From: Adineta vaga
Lineage: Eukaryota; Rotifera
NCBI GenBank assembly: GCA_021613535.1
Contig: CP075497.1
Span: 7,998,001-8,062,000, forward strand
Direction of reading: 5' to 3'
Length of the DNA stretch: 64,000 nt
Numbering within the stretch: position 1 is the first letter of the stretch; every line of letters begins with the position of its first letter. This document shows, piece by piece, positions 47,176 to 60,646 of the stretch. A program made the position numbers and the translations under genes. The notes under the pieces are model-generated. The model saw only the letters and a program-made list of their open reading frames with translations. It made no database searches and was not told where the DNA came from.

Positions 47176-48147
47176 TATTAATAGAGGATCTAAATAATAT
47201 TTATCCTATAAATAGAAATTAAAAGTTGTTCTCCATTTCATAGCGAACGAAAGAAAAAATCATAATGGAAAATGATGAAAATGCCACGAGCGAAAAAAAA
47301 CATTTATTTTGGTATTCAATCATCATTCTTTCGTTTTTCCACGCTTCACACATTGTCGAAAGAAACAAAATTGAAAGCGTGCGCAATGAAGTTACAGGGA
47401 ACAAATGTATTGGCTGATTGTAGCCTATGAAGTAAATGCAAGAAGAGAAAGGAAGGAAAGAAGTGTTTATTAATAGGCCAAAGGATTTGCCCATTGAACA
47501 GTAGAAAGAAGATGACGCTAATAGTTATATAGTTACACGTTACATACATGAAGACAAAATATATGTATATAGAAATTTGATAAATGCTTCGTAAACAGCA
47601 AAATCTAATAAAAAAATATCGTTATCTTGACTTTATTCAATAAGTTATAATAAATATGTATCATTTCTCGATATAGGTTCGATTTGAAGACTGTGTTGTT
47701 TATATACATAAGGAATATCTAGAAAATCTCATTGTATCAAAATAACTATCTTTTTATACTAAAGGAAAGAATGATAGTAGCAAACAGCATACAAAAGTGA
47801 CATCACTATGGCAAATCTGTATCACCTGTATCATTACTCTTTCCGTTTTATAATGTACCTATAACTAAACATGTTCTTTTTTTTCTCGCTTTTTTCACCA
47901 TTTCATGAGAAAAATCGATTAAATGTCTGTATGTGTATCTGAACAGTTTTGACAATATTTATTCTGTTTGCATCCTTGTTTTACGCAATGATGACAATCA
48001 AAACAACACTCAATACAATGTAAATTTTGTAAAAAAATAAAATAAATATTTAGATCAGTTTCTATTTAATAGTTTCTGTCATAAAATGATCAGTTTAAAC
48101 TGAGTTCTATTCAATCTTTTCGTGTCACAAGAAAATATTTTATTTAT
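47176..48147. other. Intergenic, EFR3 promoter side
   Basis: About 970 bp with no supported gene. Overlapping small minus-strand frames at 47219-47549 conflict with each other and show no family features. A Cys-rich fragment near 47940-48025 (antisense CIECCFDCHHC) looks zinc-finger-like but has no start, splice partners or length. Confidence 0.5.
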
Positions 48148-49757
48148 TCACCAAACATCTTCAACAGGCAATGAGGATCGAATTTGAACCATTTTTACAT
48201 CATTTTCTTTTTGTACATCATTTCGATTATCAATTGTTTGAATAGTAACAACACTATTAACAGATACAGATTTAAATGGATAAAGTTCTCGTTGAAATTC
48301 GATATAATCATGAGTATATTCATTAAATTGATCAAAATCAATTCCTTGCATTTCTCCATCTTCACTTGTACGTAGTGCTAAACCAGGTATTCTATCCATA
48401 ATCAATAATAAAATCAAAGTTATAATAAAACTCCAAGCAAAACCAGCACCTAAAATACGCATGGTTACATACAAAAGAAACTTATTCATTTGTCAAATAC
48501 AAATCTCTCTTACATGCAAGTGCTAATTGATATGCCATTTGTATCCAATTTCCATCTAGCCATCCACCTGCAATAGTCACTTGATCAAGTGCAGGAATGT
48601 ATTTTTGAGCAAATATACCGGTTAATAAACATCCAACAAAACCTCCGACACCATGCTGTGCAAAGATATCGAATGCATCATCAATTTTGAAAAGAGTTTT
48701 TATTTTACGACCAAAATACACACATACACTGCCAACAAAACCAATAGCAAGGGAAGCCGGTGGCCCAACGAAACCAGAAGCAGGTGTAATACAAACTAAT
48801 CCAGCCATGGCACCCATACAGAATCCAAACGTTGTAAATTTATATCTTGGTTTTAATAAGAAATAGTCCAGCATACACCAAGTCGATCCACCTACGCAAG
48901 CTGCTAAATTCGTTACAACACATGCTAGAACAGCACGACTGCTAATAGCTAATCCACTACCACCATTGAAACCAAACCAACCAAACCAAGATAAAGCAGT
49001 ACCAATAAATATATTATTGATATTATGTGGTCGACTTTGTTCAATATGAGTTACCGGTTGGCGCTTACCAAGCACTAGGCTATAAACAAGCGCTGATGTG
49101 CCTGCAGCGATATGAACGGGTGTACCACCAGCAAAATCTAACGAACCAAGAATAAATGCCCATCCATTAGGTGACCAAGTCCAATATGCTACGAAATTAT
49201 AGACTAATGTACACCAAAGAAATACAAAGACAATTGTTGGCCATATACGACCCCTTTCAGAAACAGCCCCTACGACGACTAAAATTAATGAAAAAGAAAT
49301 TTGTATAATATTACTTTTTATTCATTGAAATTTATATACTTGTCGTTGCTGTTGCAGCAAACATTAGTTCGAAGATACAAAAAGCAATATCAGGTATTGC
49401 TAGTGAACCAAGAGCAGGCCCATCAAGAACATTGATTGATGCAACATGTGCGAAGTTACCTATAAATCGTGACCCAGACATACTAAATGTTAATGAATAA
49501 CCAATTAGAAACCACTAAAATAGAAGAAAAGGAAGCTTTCATAAAATATATATATATATATTAATTCAAGTAATAAAAAATAGACGAACTTGAACAGAAG
49601 TCACCGCCATCGCCATTAGACTTAACCATAATAGTGACAAAGCACTTTTACGTTTTGTCATACCCGAATAGAACAAACCAATACCAGGTATCATAATCCA
49701 AATCATTGCTGTCGCTACTAATATCCATGTTAAACTAGCAGTATCGACTACAAACAT
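48148..49757 (-). CDS. Amt/Mep ammonium transporter, fungal-like
   Basis: Amt/Mep proteins move ammonium through a trimeric 11-TM channel. The ATG at 49757 (MFVVDTASLTWILVATAMIW) is followed by IPGIGLFYSGMTKRKSALSL. After three introns of 50-80 bp come WFLIGYSLTFS, FAGGTPVHIAAGTSALV (first pore His), WFGWFGFNGGSGLAIS, GFCMGAMAGLVCITPASGFV, FDIFAQHGVGGFVG (second pore His) and GGWLDGNWIQMAYQLA. The splice join LAC-AGFAWSF leads into the last exon. The cytoplasmic tail has EDGEMQGIDFDQFNEYTHDY, close to the LGIDxxExGEFAYDY motif of fungal and microbial Amt/Mep. The twin histidines and overall length are intact, so it should be functional. Introns are of local type, so it is a resident gene. Similarity to the fungal Mep clade is from memory and suggests possible old transfer. 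One intron has a TA run (about 49548-49560). Confidence 0.93.
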
Positions 49758-52700
49758 GTAAAGAATAACAAATGAATCAATTATTCATTGAATGAAATAT
49801 AATGCTTAATTTTCACTTTAGAAACTAAAAAGCACTTAAATTATTAACACTCACATCTCATGTATACGTTTCAACTGAAATAGACGTCAAAAGGAAAATT
49901 ATATATTGTCGTTGTCGAATACAAGCATGATATAATCGATAACTATGCTACTATTTTTTCAATATCAATATTAAAGAAAACAACAACGACAACATCTGAT
50001 GTTGTACTATGAAGGTTTAATTCAATTTCGAATTTTTTCTAATTGATTTCAAAGAAATTTACAACATATTGACAAAACATATATCAACAACTTACCAGTC
50101 ATAAACGTTCTACTCTCTAAAATAGGAAAATGTAAAAGCTCATTATCACATTAATATCAAATCAGAAGAAAAAAATAAAGATTATGGCGAAGTAAAATTT
50201 ATGTCAAAACCTGTTCTTATTCATAAATAGATGTACCTTAGTAACATTGTCAAAGACATACTTATATCACTTCGAATCTGCTGGAGAAACTCAAAGTACT
50301 AAATGAATATTGATATTGCCTTCATAGTTATAACTATGTTCAATATTCGACCTTCAATTTGAATATGTATCATTTCGGGTAGAAGGAAAAATACGCTTGC
50401 AAACGAATCGAAATTATACTGGTTGAGAAACGTATATCTGATAGATATTTTAGCCGTTGTATATATTTATAGAAACTATCGCATACGTAATTTATTCACA
50501 TCAATTTATTAATTTCATCGAAATCATCGAAACGTAAAAGTGCATTGTCATCTAAGAAGATTGTTTTTCTTCCGCTTATGTCGAAAACTAATGGCAATAT
50601 TTGTAAAAATCTAACTTTATATTAGAATCGAATATCCCTCGAATAGGAAACCTAGATAACAGGATTTATATGAAAACTTTATGTTGCGATCTACATCACA
50701 ATAATAAGTCGCATCCTATCAATTTTGTTATCTAATTGATTCATTAAACAACGCAAATGATTAGTTACGAATGTTTTTCTTCCTTTGACCTGATATAATT
50801 ATCTAATGAACAAACGTCTTCATTTCCTCGATATGAAAATAGATTTCGAAATATGAACGCGTTCAGTAGCATACTTCACGGTCAAATGCTTATGTTTAAA
50901 TAAAAAATCCTTCTTTCTCTTTCTCTCTATTTATCTTCTGATGCATAATGTTGAACTAATTTCTTTTTCGAATAAAATTGCTCACAAAGATATTCAATTG
51001 AAAAAGACGCTTAATACTCATTCTATGTGAACCTGTTCTAATGAGCAGCTGTACTCATTGAAACTTCTGTATGACACGATAGAATCCACCTATAATCAAC
51101 TCTTTTTTTTGGCACAGAAAAATGCTTTATATCCGATTAAAAATTCATCATGTAGAGCATGACTATATGTAAGTCGATTATTCAAGACAATCATTTGTCA
51201 ATGTCAATCAATTTTAGAACACTTATTTAACTATTATAATTTGAACAAGATTCTCCGCACATTTTCATTAATTTAGAAAGAAAAATTTCATTTACTTAGA
51301 TCAGCATATACTTACAATTTTGTCGTCAAAATAAATCTGTTATTTCTTGCTGCCAAAAACAAGCTGAAATGAAAGCCAATGAATAAACGTTTGAATGTCA
51401 AAAATATCAAGAAAAAAATCTTGAATTATTGAATATTTTGTAGCACGCACTAGTAATATGGATCTAAGAATAAAAGAATAAATATTTAAATATCTGATTC
51501 TACCAACTTGGTTATCTTGAACTTATTCAAATAAAGACTACAAAGTATCCGACAAAACTAAATAAATTATAAGAAAAAAGTACTTTTCTTCAGATGCAAC
51601 CTAACTACTGTAATTATACATAGAACGATATTTTTTCTTTTCGTCTAAAACAATAATAAACTATTAAAAAGTTTCAGTGCGGAAGAGACTGACAGATGCA
51701 ACTGAATTTAAAACACATTTAAAAGACGAGAGAATATGATGTAGGTGTTAAACGGAAAACAACTAACGTCATCAATTTAGTAAAGAAACTCTTTTAGGAG
51801 AATATAAATTCCTATCTAAGAGCATAATCGTTTGAAATCTATCAAATCAAATAGTTCTAAAGTGATTTTTAGTTCAGTGATACTTGAATTATTTTCGCAA
51901 AACAGATAACTTGTTTCTAAATGTCAATTTGGTGCTTAAATTCATCATTTACTAAAACTGATTTTTTAATTTTTGAAAGAACCACTCAAGAAAATCAGTT
52001 TTTTTTTGGAAAATAAAAATTCAGTTTGAATGGAAAGGAAGCTTTTAGTGAATTTCTTTTGACAGGTATATTCTAGAAAATACTTCTGTGGGTCACAATG
52101 CAAATTGATGCTTTCATAAAAAAAAGTCATTTGCAGTAAGTTATACTCTCTACTGTATAACCTGTACTAACATCGTACTAAGTGCCTTTTATATTTTTAT
52201 GTTCTCTTTCTGAACATTCATAGTCAAGAACTCTTTATGAATAGATTCGATCATATCACATTAGAAAGTATCTGTAAAAACTTCTTCGTCGAGATAAAGA
52301 GTATTTGTATTTCATTCTGACTTAATTATGAAATAGGTACATATTCATTAGAGAAAAGTTACAAATTTCGCACTAAAATCTAACGAAAACATCTGCTATC
52401 TTCCGCTATTTTGTCTATACGAAAACTGAAATTGGATGTTCTATAGAGAAGATCGATTTCTATTTTATAATTGTCTGTATATAATCTATTGTTAACGGAA
52501 AATTACCTTATTATTTGTTCTTTTCAACTATCGTTTAGTATTTACTTAGAGTTCTATCATAATATTATCTAAATCGAGATTGTTGTAGAGGATAATTTTT
52601 TTTCGAATATTTCACATCGACAAGACTTTTGAAATACGCGTTTACACACATAGTCGGAAATCACGACTACGAGCTGAAAAATTCTATTAGAATTTTGTCG

Positions 52701-54007
52701 TAAATCTGATTATGCTAATGCCTAATATAAGAAATTAAATGAAAGACATAACGCAATTAAGTAGATAATTTTATTGTTGTTTAACAAAAAGATGAAATCA
52801 TGAAAAACGTAATATATGTCATTTTCTTTGATCTTTATTTCAAGGATAATAACCAAAGTTTCTAGGGAATTGCATGTTTCATATGAAAACAATCCGACAA
52901 TCTATAATAACTTCGATATTTACCTGTTCTCAAAAATGTTCCATTGTTAATAATGTCTGTTATAAAGTAGTGACAATATACTGAAGAAATTTCGAAATAA
53001 AAAAACTTTATTAATATAAACGTATAAATGATGAATATTTGTATGACTTTATAGAGTGTAAAAGTTGGTAGCTATGATGTGTTTTTCTTCTACATTTGAT
53101 GAAAGCTTTTGAAAGAAATCCATTATGAATAGATTCTATAAGCATAATAGCTCGTTCTATATTTTGATTCAGTTAAATGATTATCTACTAGACTAAATGT
53201 ATCAAATAAAAGATAAAGCTGTTAACGATTTCAATCAGGAAACAATGACGTCAAAAAAGACTTTCTTTAGCCATTGTTTTTTTCTAACGATATATTCTCT
53301 TTTATATATGTATACAATGACAAACCGATTAGCCTCTCCCTTTTCTTCTGCTTTGTGTTATTACAGTTTGTTTATTTCATTGATGGATTACATCTTCTAA
53401 GAAAAGATAAAAACATCAGATGATACATTGACTTTGACAACTACAGAACAGATTTCCTACGAAGTATTTAAAACAATTTGAAAAGATTGTTAACTTTGTT
53501 CAAGTTTAGTATAGTATATAACAGAATGAAAATAGACATGGAAGGAAACAATTTAACGTCATATTATCGACAAGTATCTGTATGAAAGCAGGTCAAATCA
53601 TTCTTTTTAAGAAAGTTCCTCAATTAAAATATGATTTGTTGACATTTCCTAATAAACATTCTAACACATAAGTTTTATTATTGCCTTTCCAAGGATCGTA
53701 TTTAATTGTACGATTCCTTTGAATCTATGTTGATCATTATAATTACTGAAAGCTACTTAAAAAGTTGTTTTTTCAATTTAAATATTTGTCTTAATAAATC
53801 TTTAAATATATATATCTTGCGATTGTTTTATTATAATGATGTTTTGAAGTGCACCGTATTACAAATATAAAAAAAATGATGTGAGTGTATAAGAGCAAAA
53901 GAAATGAAAAAAGGTGAACGAGCTAAATCTAGAAAAGTAATGATTAGTAGAATTGACGTTCTTTTTCATTACATTGTCAAAAACGAAATTATTTTTTTTT
54001 TATTATT
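49758..54007. other. 4.2-kb stretch without a supported gene
   Basis: AT-rich, with stop codons in all frames. The longest frame (53197-53400, 67 codons) has no recognisable content. No tandem repeat, terminal inverted repeats, transposase fragment or tRNA found by eye. It includes the ammonium transporter promoter. It is the largest gap in an otherwise dense window. Confidence 0.55.
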
Positions 54008-55416
54008 TTAATCTCGTTTTTTAACTTCAAGTCCTTTTACTTGTCCATCATTATTTAGTTCTTTTTTTGTACTGATCATTGCTGTTGTTGCTGTAAGTGG
54101 TGTAAGAGCAGCTGGGATCACTGTTACTTGCTGCTGAGCTGAAGTATTGATTGCACCTGATGTTGTTGAAGCTGCAGTTGCTCTTCGATATGCATCCGAC
54201 TAAATCGAAAAACGTGAAGAAATTCAATGAAATATTCATACAATCTATTTACCACTGTTTCTGACCAACTATTAAATAAAATACCGGATGAAATATTTTC
54301 GAATGGCATTAATGGATCATACTGTTTGAAGAATATCGTAACAACGCGTACGTAAATGAACATTGAAGCAACACATAAATAAACTAATTCACGTTCAAAT
54401 TGAATGATTTGAACATGTTCTAATACGAAGATTATTGCAGAAATAAAACTTGCTTTTGTTGCACTAAAACAAAGATAAATTCTTCGAATTTTTGATCGAA
54501 TAGATGTTTTTATTACTACTACTAGTATTGAAATAATACTATGTATTACACTTTTCTTTTACACTGATTTATTCCTTTCACTATGACCTTATCATTTTCT
54601 GAAGTTCGAATAATTTTATTATTATAATTCTTAATGTTTATCAGATATTGTTTGCAATTCTATTGGTTTGTTTGATGTACTTTCTCAATCAGTAACGTAT
54701 GATTAAATAATTGAATTAGTCGAAAATATAATTTAATCAAATACTTACAAAGATGGAAAAAGAAATTCTGTTTGTGTAGGTAACCAAACACCTCGAAAAA
54801 ATCGATCGATTGAAGACATTAATGATCCTCCACAACCTAAATTCATCAATAGAATAATTGCGAAATATTTGTTTTTCTCTCTTACCTTTAATAGCTCCAA
54901 TTAGGACAACAATGAGATATCCATCGGGATAAATAGCTAATGTTGAATGAACTCCTTCGAAAACTTTTTTTGTTCGTTGTATTTCTTTTGCAACACCGAC
55001 AAGAATTCGAATTGGTACAAATCGTAATAAACGTGCTACAAGATCCAATGGTGAATAAAAGACAAGATACCAACAAACAGTAGCAAGTAACAGATGCTGA
55101 TGATGTACAAAATCTTTTATTGGACTTTCACCAAGTAGAAAATTTGATAAAATTGAACCAGAAAAACATACTAACATTGTCGATAACCAACATGATAAAG
55201 GATGACGACGTGTAAAATTTTGAGTACCTAAATAAGCATTTCCAAAATTCTTAATTGGTTGTAAATAAGATTCGTTGAATGTTTACCTGATTGATGTTGT
55301 TGTATGTCATCGCGAACTTGTAAGGCTGTTAGTAGATAATGACAAGTATCGAAAACAGGATACATTCGTAAATGCGCCAACTGAGAACCAACATCGATTA
55401 AGACTTCTTTATTCAT
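54008..55416 (-). CDS. TMEM38: TRIC-type trimeric intracellular cation channel (TMEM38)
   Basis: TRIC channels are trimeric K+ channels of the ER/SR that balance charge during Ca2+ release. The ATG at 55416 gives MNKEVLIDVGSQLAHLRMYP, then FDTCHYLLTALQVRDD. After a short intron come HPLSCWLSTMLVCFSGSIL and the block VCWYLVFYSPLDLVARLL (family WYITFFCPHDLVSQ). The signature VAKEIQRTKKVFEGV (family MKEVTRTWKIVGGV) follows, then YPDGYLIVVLIGAIKG with GCGGSLMSSIDRFFRGVW, and the last TM region with VLEHVQIIQFERELV. About five exons; one intron of about 290 bp (54463-54748), others short. The tail is Thr/Ala-rich and ends KKRD, a di-lysine-type ER retrieval motif, in keeping with ER residence. The stop is at 54008-54010. 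Confidence 0.92.
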
Positions 55417-56426
55417 TTTGAATTCTTTTGTACACGTGTCACCGGCTCATGTAATTACGAAGAGAAAATGAAAAGAAAAATCAACTTATATCTAAAAACA
55501 AATGAACGATATATTATTAATGAACTAATAGGAAAAGAAAGTAATCGACAACTGTTCACTTTAATTATCGAAATCATTTGGGAAAAGTTGACTGTGCCTA
55601 GACAAGAATGTTAATGACCATATGTTTTAATATTACAACAGGGAAAGAGATAATCATTTCGAGGAAATAACGTATTGAAATACACATAGATGTTTTTCTT
55701 AGAACGGCATAAAATGATTGTAGATGATGGCGAGGGTGAAACGCAATGGAAATGTTTGAGTAAAGACTATTGATTTAGCTTCCTTTATATGCAAGATAGA
55801 TTGTCAAAGTCGTTGTTTTCTCGTTGAGGAAAAAGTAGTCGTTGAATATTCGGCTAAAATTTCTCTACACGCCTGGCTAAAAGTCATCCATGCGTTTACC
55901 GAATATGAACAAATAATTTGTCAGTTCTGTCCTTGTTTCAGCAGCACAAAACTGAGAGGTGTCTATTGGTTATCATCGTTGCATTTCCTGACGTATGTTA
56001 GTAGCTACCATCATTATCTTTCTTCTGCCTGAGTACAGTGATCATTGGTATTGTATAAAGAAAAGAAGAAGAAAAAGAAAAAGAAACGCCGAGACAGACA
56101 AAATGAAGAAATAAACAGAAGATGAAGGAAGGAAAGAATTTTCTTCGTATACTTATATTGCCGTTGTTGGTGATAAAAGAAAAAAAAACCACAGAAAAAC
56201 AACAAGATGATATATATGTGTATAACGAGAGAATTATTGTGGCTTCGATAAATGGTAAGCAGAAAGACAGAGTGACAAGAAACACAGATGCACAATCAAT
56301 GAATACATATACATATATATAGAACCGGAAGGCATTACAATAGAAAGGACAAAAAAAAAACGAAGCATCTCATATTACTCAATAACTGTCCATAGAGAAG
56401 AACATCTCGAGTTTTTCTTTTACTTT
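55417..56426. other. Intergenic between TRIC and E2F genes
   Basis: About 1 kb. Purine-rich on the plus strand around 56050-56220 (GAAGAAAAAGAAA-type sequence), which creates short mutually overlapping frames on both strands (55998-56322) with translated low-complexity content. No gene supported. Confidence 0.55.
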
Positions 56427-59400
56427 TCAAAGAAGATATTTTTTATTCATAAATGAATTGATACTTGGAAGTGTATTTGTTTCAATTAGATCATCATCAT
56501 AATGAAAGATAGTTGTTGCTGGAGGTGAGATAATATCTTCTTGTTTAAATAATGAATTCGTTAAATTTATTGAATTACTTATCGATGGAAGTACACTTCG
56601 CATTTGATATGTTAAAACATCAACATTGATATCCTGTAAATCTTGTGGATGACGTTTGAAAGTTGTTGATGAGTCAGACTATAATAATGGATTGTTAATC
56701 GTTTTTGTTTTTTCGATAGAGAATTTCTTACGATTGTTGTTGGTTCAATTAAAGAATTGGATTCTGATTGTTGAACAACAATTTCATCAGTTTTGGATTG
56801 TTGTAGTTTCTTGGGTGGTCGTCCAACAGGTCGTTTTAGACCATTCGGAACTACCGATGAATTCCGGCGACGTGTTGTTTTATTCATTGATGATGTATTC
56901 GAACTATCGTCATTTGATGACCATGTTTGATGACAATTATATGAAACAAGATTTGATGAATCTGAACAACAAAAGACACAAATTAATTGGAAAGAGATCG
57001 CATTTATAAGAATATGACCATATGTAAGTGATGGGTCATGTGGTGTAAATTGTAGATAACTAGAATCTGTTATTTGTGGCATGAAATCCATCGATGATGA
57101 TGTATTACCAACTTGAAAAGAAAACGAAAATAACAATAATAATTAATGATGAATGTGAACAAAACAGGATATGTTTACATCCAATAGATGGAACAAGAAT
57201 ACTTTTACGTTGATTATCAATGTCATTTTGTTTTGAATATTTTCGTTTTTCTATAGGAAAATAATGATTGGATATACATAGCAAATGTCATATCTATATT
57301 ACTTGATTCAGGAGTATAGAATGGTGAATGTTGTGTATATAATGAATTTTCACTACTAGTTGGATGTTGAACATCATCATTCGAATTCGGATTTACTATA
57401 AAACGATCTTCAGCTGAATTATTTAATTAAACAAAAAAGGTAAAGACACAAGATTTCTATAGTTTAAATTTCCTTAGAATAAAATTATACATATCAAACT
57501 ACTTATTCATCGTTTAATTTACAATTTGATATTCATCGAAATAGATATGTTTAAGTCAACTGTATCTCGTTTTACACTCACCTCCTCCAACCGTATTCGA
57601 ATAAACACCTGTAACTGTAACACCTGAACTACTTCGACCATTTATATCTAATGCACTTTTAAGACCAAGTAAACCATTTCGTGGATCAAATCTTGGGATT
57701 GTACAATTTAGAAAAAGATTTCGTTTGAAATGATCAAATAATGAATGTTTAGAATTTGATTTTGTATTTTCTGAATTAATAAAATCAACGACATCTTCAA
57801 AAACAAAGACAAAAATCGTTTTATATGAACTTTTTTTTTTCTTCCTTATCATACTTTCAGCATGATGAATAATTTCTGTTCGAGGTCCAATATATTGAAA
57901 AGCAGGTCGAGGACCACGATAATTTGGATCCGTTACTTTTGTTATTAAATTGATTGTTGATAAAACATTCGCAATATCATATAATCGTCGAACTTTTGCT
58001 GAAAAAATCGAAAGAAAAATGACTCTATGAATGAAATCAAATTCGAATAACAAATAAATATGCAAAAATGTAATCGAAATTAGTCAAGAATTACTCTTAT
58101 AACGTCCGAATTCAGTTATTTCATTTTTTGAATCACCCAATAAAACTTTAGCCGCAAAGATAATATTGACAATACGATCCTTTTTTTTGTATGATTAGAA
58201 AACATTTTTTATCAACGAAATAAAGACAACAAAATCTCATTTTAGTCAAATTACTTACATCGGATGTAAGAAAAAGCATGAGAAATTTTTGTGCCATTAT
58301 TCCAAGTGCTTTTTCTTCACGTGCAACTAATAACAAAAGAAGCAGAATATATAAATTGTTAGAAGTAGATAACGTTATTTACCTTCATCATTTTCTGACG
58401 ATGAAACATTTTTACCAGTAGAAACGATTTGAATACATTTAAGTGCTTCATTTTGAGTTCCTTGACCTGTATTTAATTGACCAGAAAGAACCATTTGATC
58501 GATTTGTTCACGAATTGAACGAGCAAATTCAACAAAACCAGATTTATATGCTAATGTCTAAAGACAGGAAGTCATCAATTTAGAAAAACTCTACGATAAA
58601 ATCTGAGCAGGAGAAAGTTTCTATGAGTAGAGATATTCAATAATCGATAAAAGAGGAATGTTCACTTTTCAGCAAATTGATACATTGTTGAATGTAAATA
58701 AGATCTAAAGTTCTAATTTTCTAACCTTAAGTTTTGATAATGTGTGACCTAGATTACCAAGTCCATGCCATTGATATTGATTTTTTGCAATACGACTCAT
58801 TGTTTCAACTGATTCAAGTACATTAACAATATCATAGATACGTCTTCGTTTTGTTTCTAAATATTTTCTATATAACATTTTCGTTAATATACATCATAAT
58901 CTTACCAAGTACTCGAGCCATTTTATCCAAACAGATAACAATCATTTCACCCTGTGCATATCGATAGTGAAACGAAAGGATATTTTTAATAAGAAACTCA
59001 ATTTTTCAAAAGAATATAATTGCAAACAAGAAAATTCTACTTACAGGATGAACGTTTGGTGGATACATTGAAATAAATCTAGACGAAATGTACACGACAA
59101 AAAAACATTCTGATATTGAATGCAGTCATTTAATCCTACCTCTGACAGAGTAAACCAAGTGATTTATCTTTTCTTGATTGACCATTATGATTATTATTGA
59201 TTGATTTAGTTGTTGTATCTTGTATGGATGAATTAGAATTATCGATATCACTTGTCGATAGATGATAACTCGTAGTTGATTGATGATCGTATGGTGATGA
59301 ATTAGCTGGTAAATAATAACCAGTTGGTGTAATGATTTGATTATGTTGCCAGAATTGATTATGATCTATGATTGGATCAAATATTGGATGAGATAATGAT

Positions 59401-59799
59401 GAGGAATCAATCAATGAACAACTATTAACAATATTATCTTCATTTTTTATTTGCATTGTATCATTTACATCTAATAAAGAAAAAACTAGAATGAATTTTT
59501 GATCAGATCACATATGTACCAGTCGATTTTCTCCCATCAATACTTTGTGTAATTGTAATTTCTTGTTCAGGCTCACTAATGGTTTTCTTCATACGTTTTT
59601 TTCGTTCTTTTTTCATTGATATTGTTTGTTGTTGGTGTCGTGCTTGATTAACAGCGGATTCAGCATTTGAACTACGAAGTTTTCGTCTATGAGATAGATC
59701 TTCTCGTTGTTGTTTCTTAGTCGATTTTTTTATCAATGAATTTGTTGTTGTTCGTGACGAACGTCGATGATTACCATTTCCAGTTGGATTCACAATCAT
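56427..59799 (-). CDS. Atypical E2F repressor with two DNA-binding domains (E2F7/8)
   Basis: Atypical E2Fs bind E2F sites without a DP partner, using two winged helices, and repress cell-cycle genes and endocycles. The ATG at 59799 ([15 protein letters not shown]) opens a basic region ([13 protein letters not shown]). DBD1 runs from [12 protein letters not shown] through [11 protein letters not shown] and [18 protein letters not shown] to [15 protein letters not shown] (about 59180-58740). DBD2 runs from [17 protein letters not shown] through AAKVLLGD and [18 protein letters not shown] to [12 protein letters not shown] (about 58310-57850). Both keep the RRIYDI/RRLYDI recognition motif. The C-terminal part has an AT-hook-like [10 protein letters not shown] (about 56800-56840) and ends NKKYLL at 56427. 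About 12 exons with short introns. There is no dimerisation leucine zipper, as expected. The first ATG follows a probable non-coding exon. E2F-type motifs lie just upstream, suggesting autoregulation. Confidence 0.93.
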
Positions 59800-59943
59800 T
59801 GATACGCTAAAATCTGGAAAAAGAGTTCGTTTATTTTTCTTTTAAAATCTATTCATGTCTTTATTTTTTCTTCTTTTATTGTTAGTTTTTTATTTATCGT
59901 TTTGTAAAAAGATCGGCGCCACGCAAGGAGAAAATATTGATTG

Positions 59944-59980
59944 ATTGGCGCATTCATCAGTCTATCTGATCCCCGCCAAA
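59944..59980. promoter_or_regulatory. E2F-type sites at the 5' end of the E2F7/8 gene
   Basis: Two GC-rich motifs stand out in AT-rich DNA. ATTGGCGC (59944-59951) and CCCCGCCAAA (59971-59980, reverse TTTGGCGGGG) both fit the E2F consensus TTTSSCGC loosely to well. A GGCGCC lies at 59915-59920. They fall in what looks like a 5' UTR intron (59814-59989), about 150-180 bp upstream of the start codon. Binding inferred. Confidence 0.5.
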
Positions 59981-59989
59981 CAAACTTAC

Positions 59990-60646
59990 CAGATGATGTT
60001 TTGAATATTGATGAAAATATATTGTCAATACGAAACAATCAATTTTGAAGACGAAATAATACGACGTGATCGTGCACAACGCAAATACTGAACAATTGGC
60101 TAATGAATAATGATACACACAGTCAGTAATCAGACTATTGTCTCATTAACTGATCAAGGCAATAGCACGTGTACAGAAAGAGAAGAAGAGAAAATGAATA
60201 AGAACAAGTTGATTATTAGATTGAATAGAAAGGAATGTTACGAAAATATTTTTCGTTTCCTTTCGTGCTTGACAACAGAAAAGAAAGAAAAATTATAATA
60301 TAATTCAGCATAAATATATGATAAGATAGTTTATGAAAACAATACTAAATTGTAGTTTTAGTATCTCAATGATGATTTTTCTAACAAAATATAACCACGT
60401 GTATAATAGCACATGGTCTTTGTCAGTTAATAAAAAATTGTCTGCTTTTTTGAATTCGAAATTAGATATTTCTGTATGATCATTAGCTGTTGAAAATTTA
60501 GAAAAAACAAAAGAAAAGAAACGTTTTCTTCGATTGATCGGGTGATCTTTGTTTTATGAAAGAAAAGGGACAGATAAAGATCATTTAAATTCTACAAAAA
60601 GAAAAGGATCAAGGAGAAAAAAGCTTTTAAAATGAATTCATTAGAG
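59990..60646. other. E2F7/8 promoter side and NDUFA12 3' flank
   Basis: A likely non-coding first exon of the E2F gene ends at 59990 (donor GTAAGTTTG); it has an in-frame stop and no ATG. The rest to 60646 is AT-rich with no supported gene; the short plus-strand frame at 60110-60298 is charged low-complexity sequence. Confidence 0.45.

Noticed and set aside
47219-47549. Two overlapping minus-strand frames upstream of EFR3
   Set aside because: Mutually exclusive frames without family content; the EFR3 start with its Cys cluster is at 47175.
52085-52095. TGTGGG hexamer considered as telomeric repeat remnant
   Set aside because: A single copy; no tandem array anywhere in the window.
53197-53400. 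67-codon plus-strand frame in the large gap
   Set aside because: Isolated, no recognisable motif, typical chance length in this composition.
55998-56322. Three overlapping frames on both strands
   Set aside because: All arise from the purine-rich tract; none has gene-like composition.
59990-60038. Possible N-terminal coding exon for the E2F gene
   Set aside because: The frame lacks an ATG and has a stop just upstream, so it is more likely a non-coding first exon.
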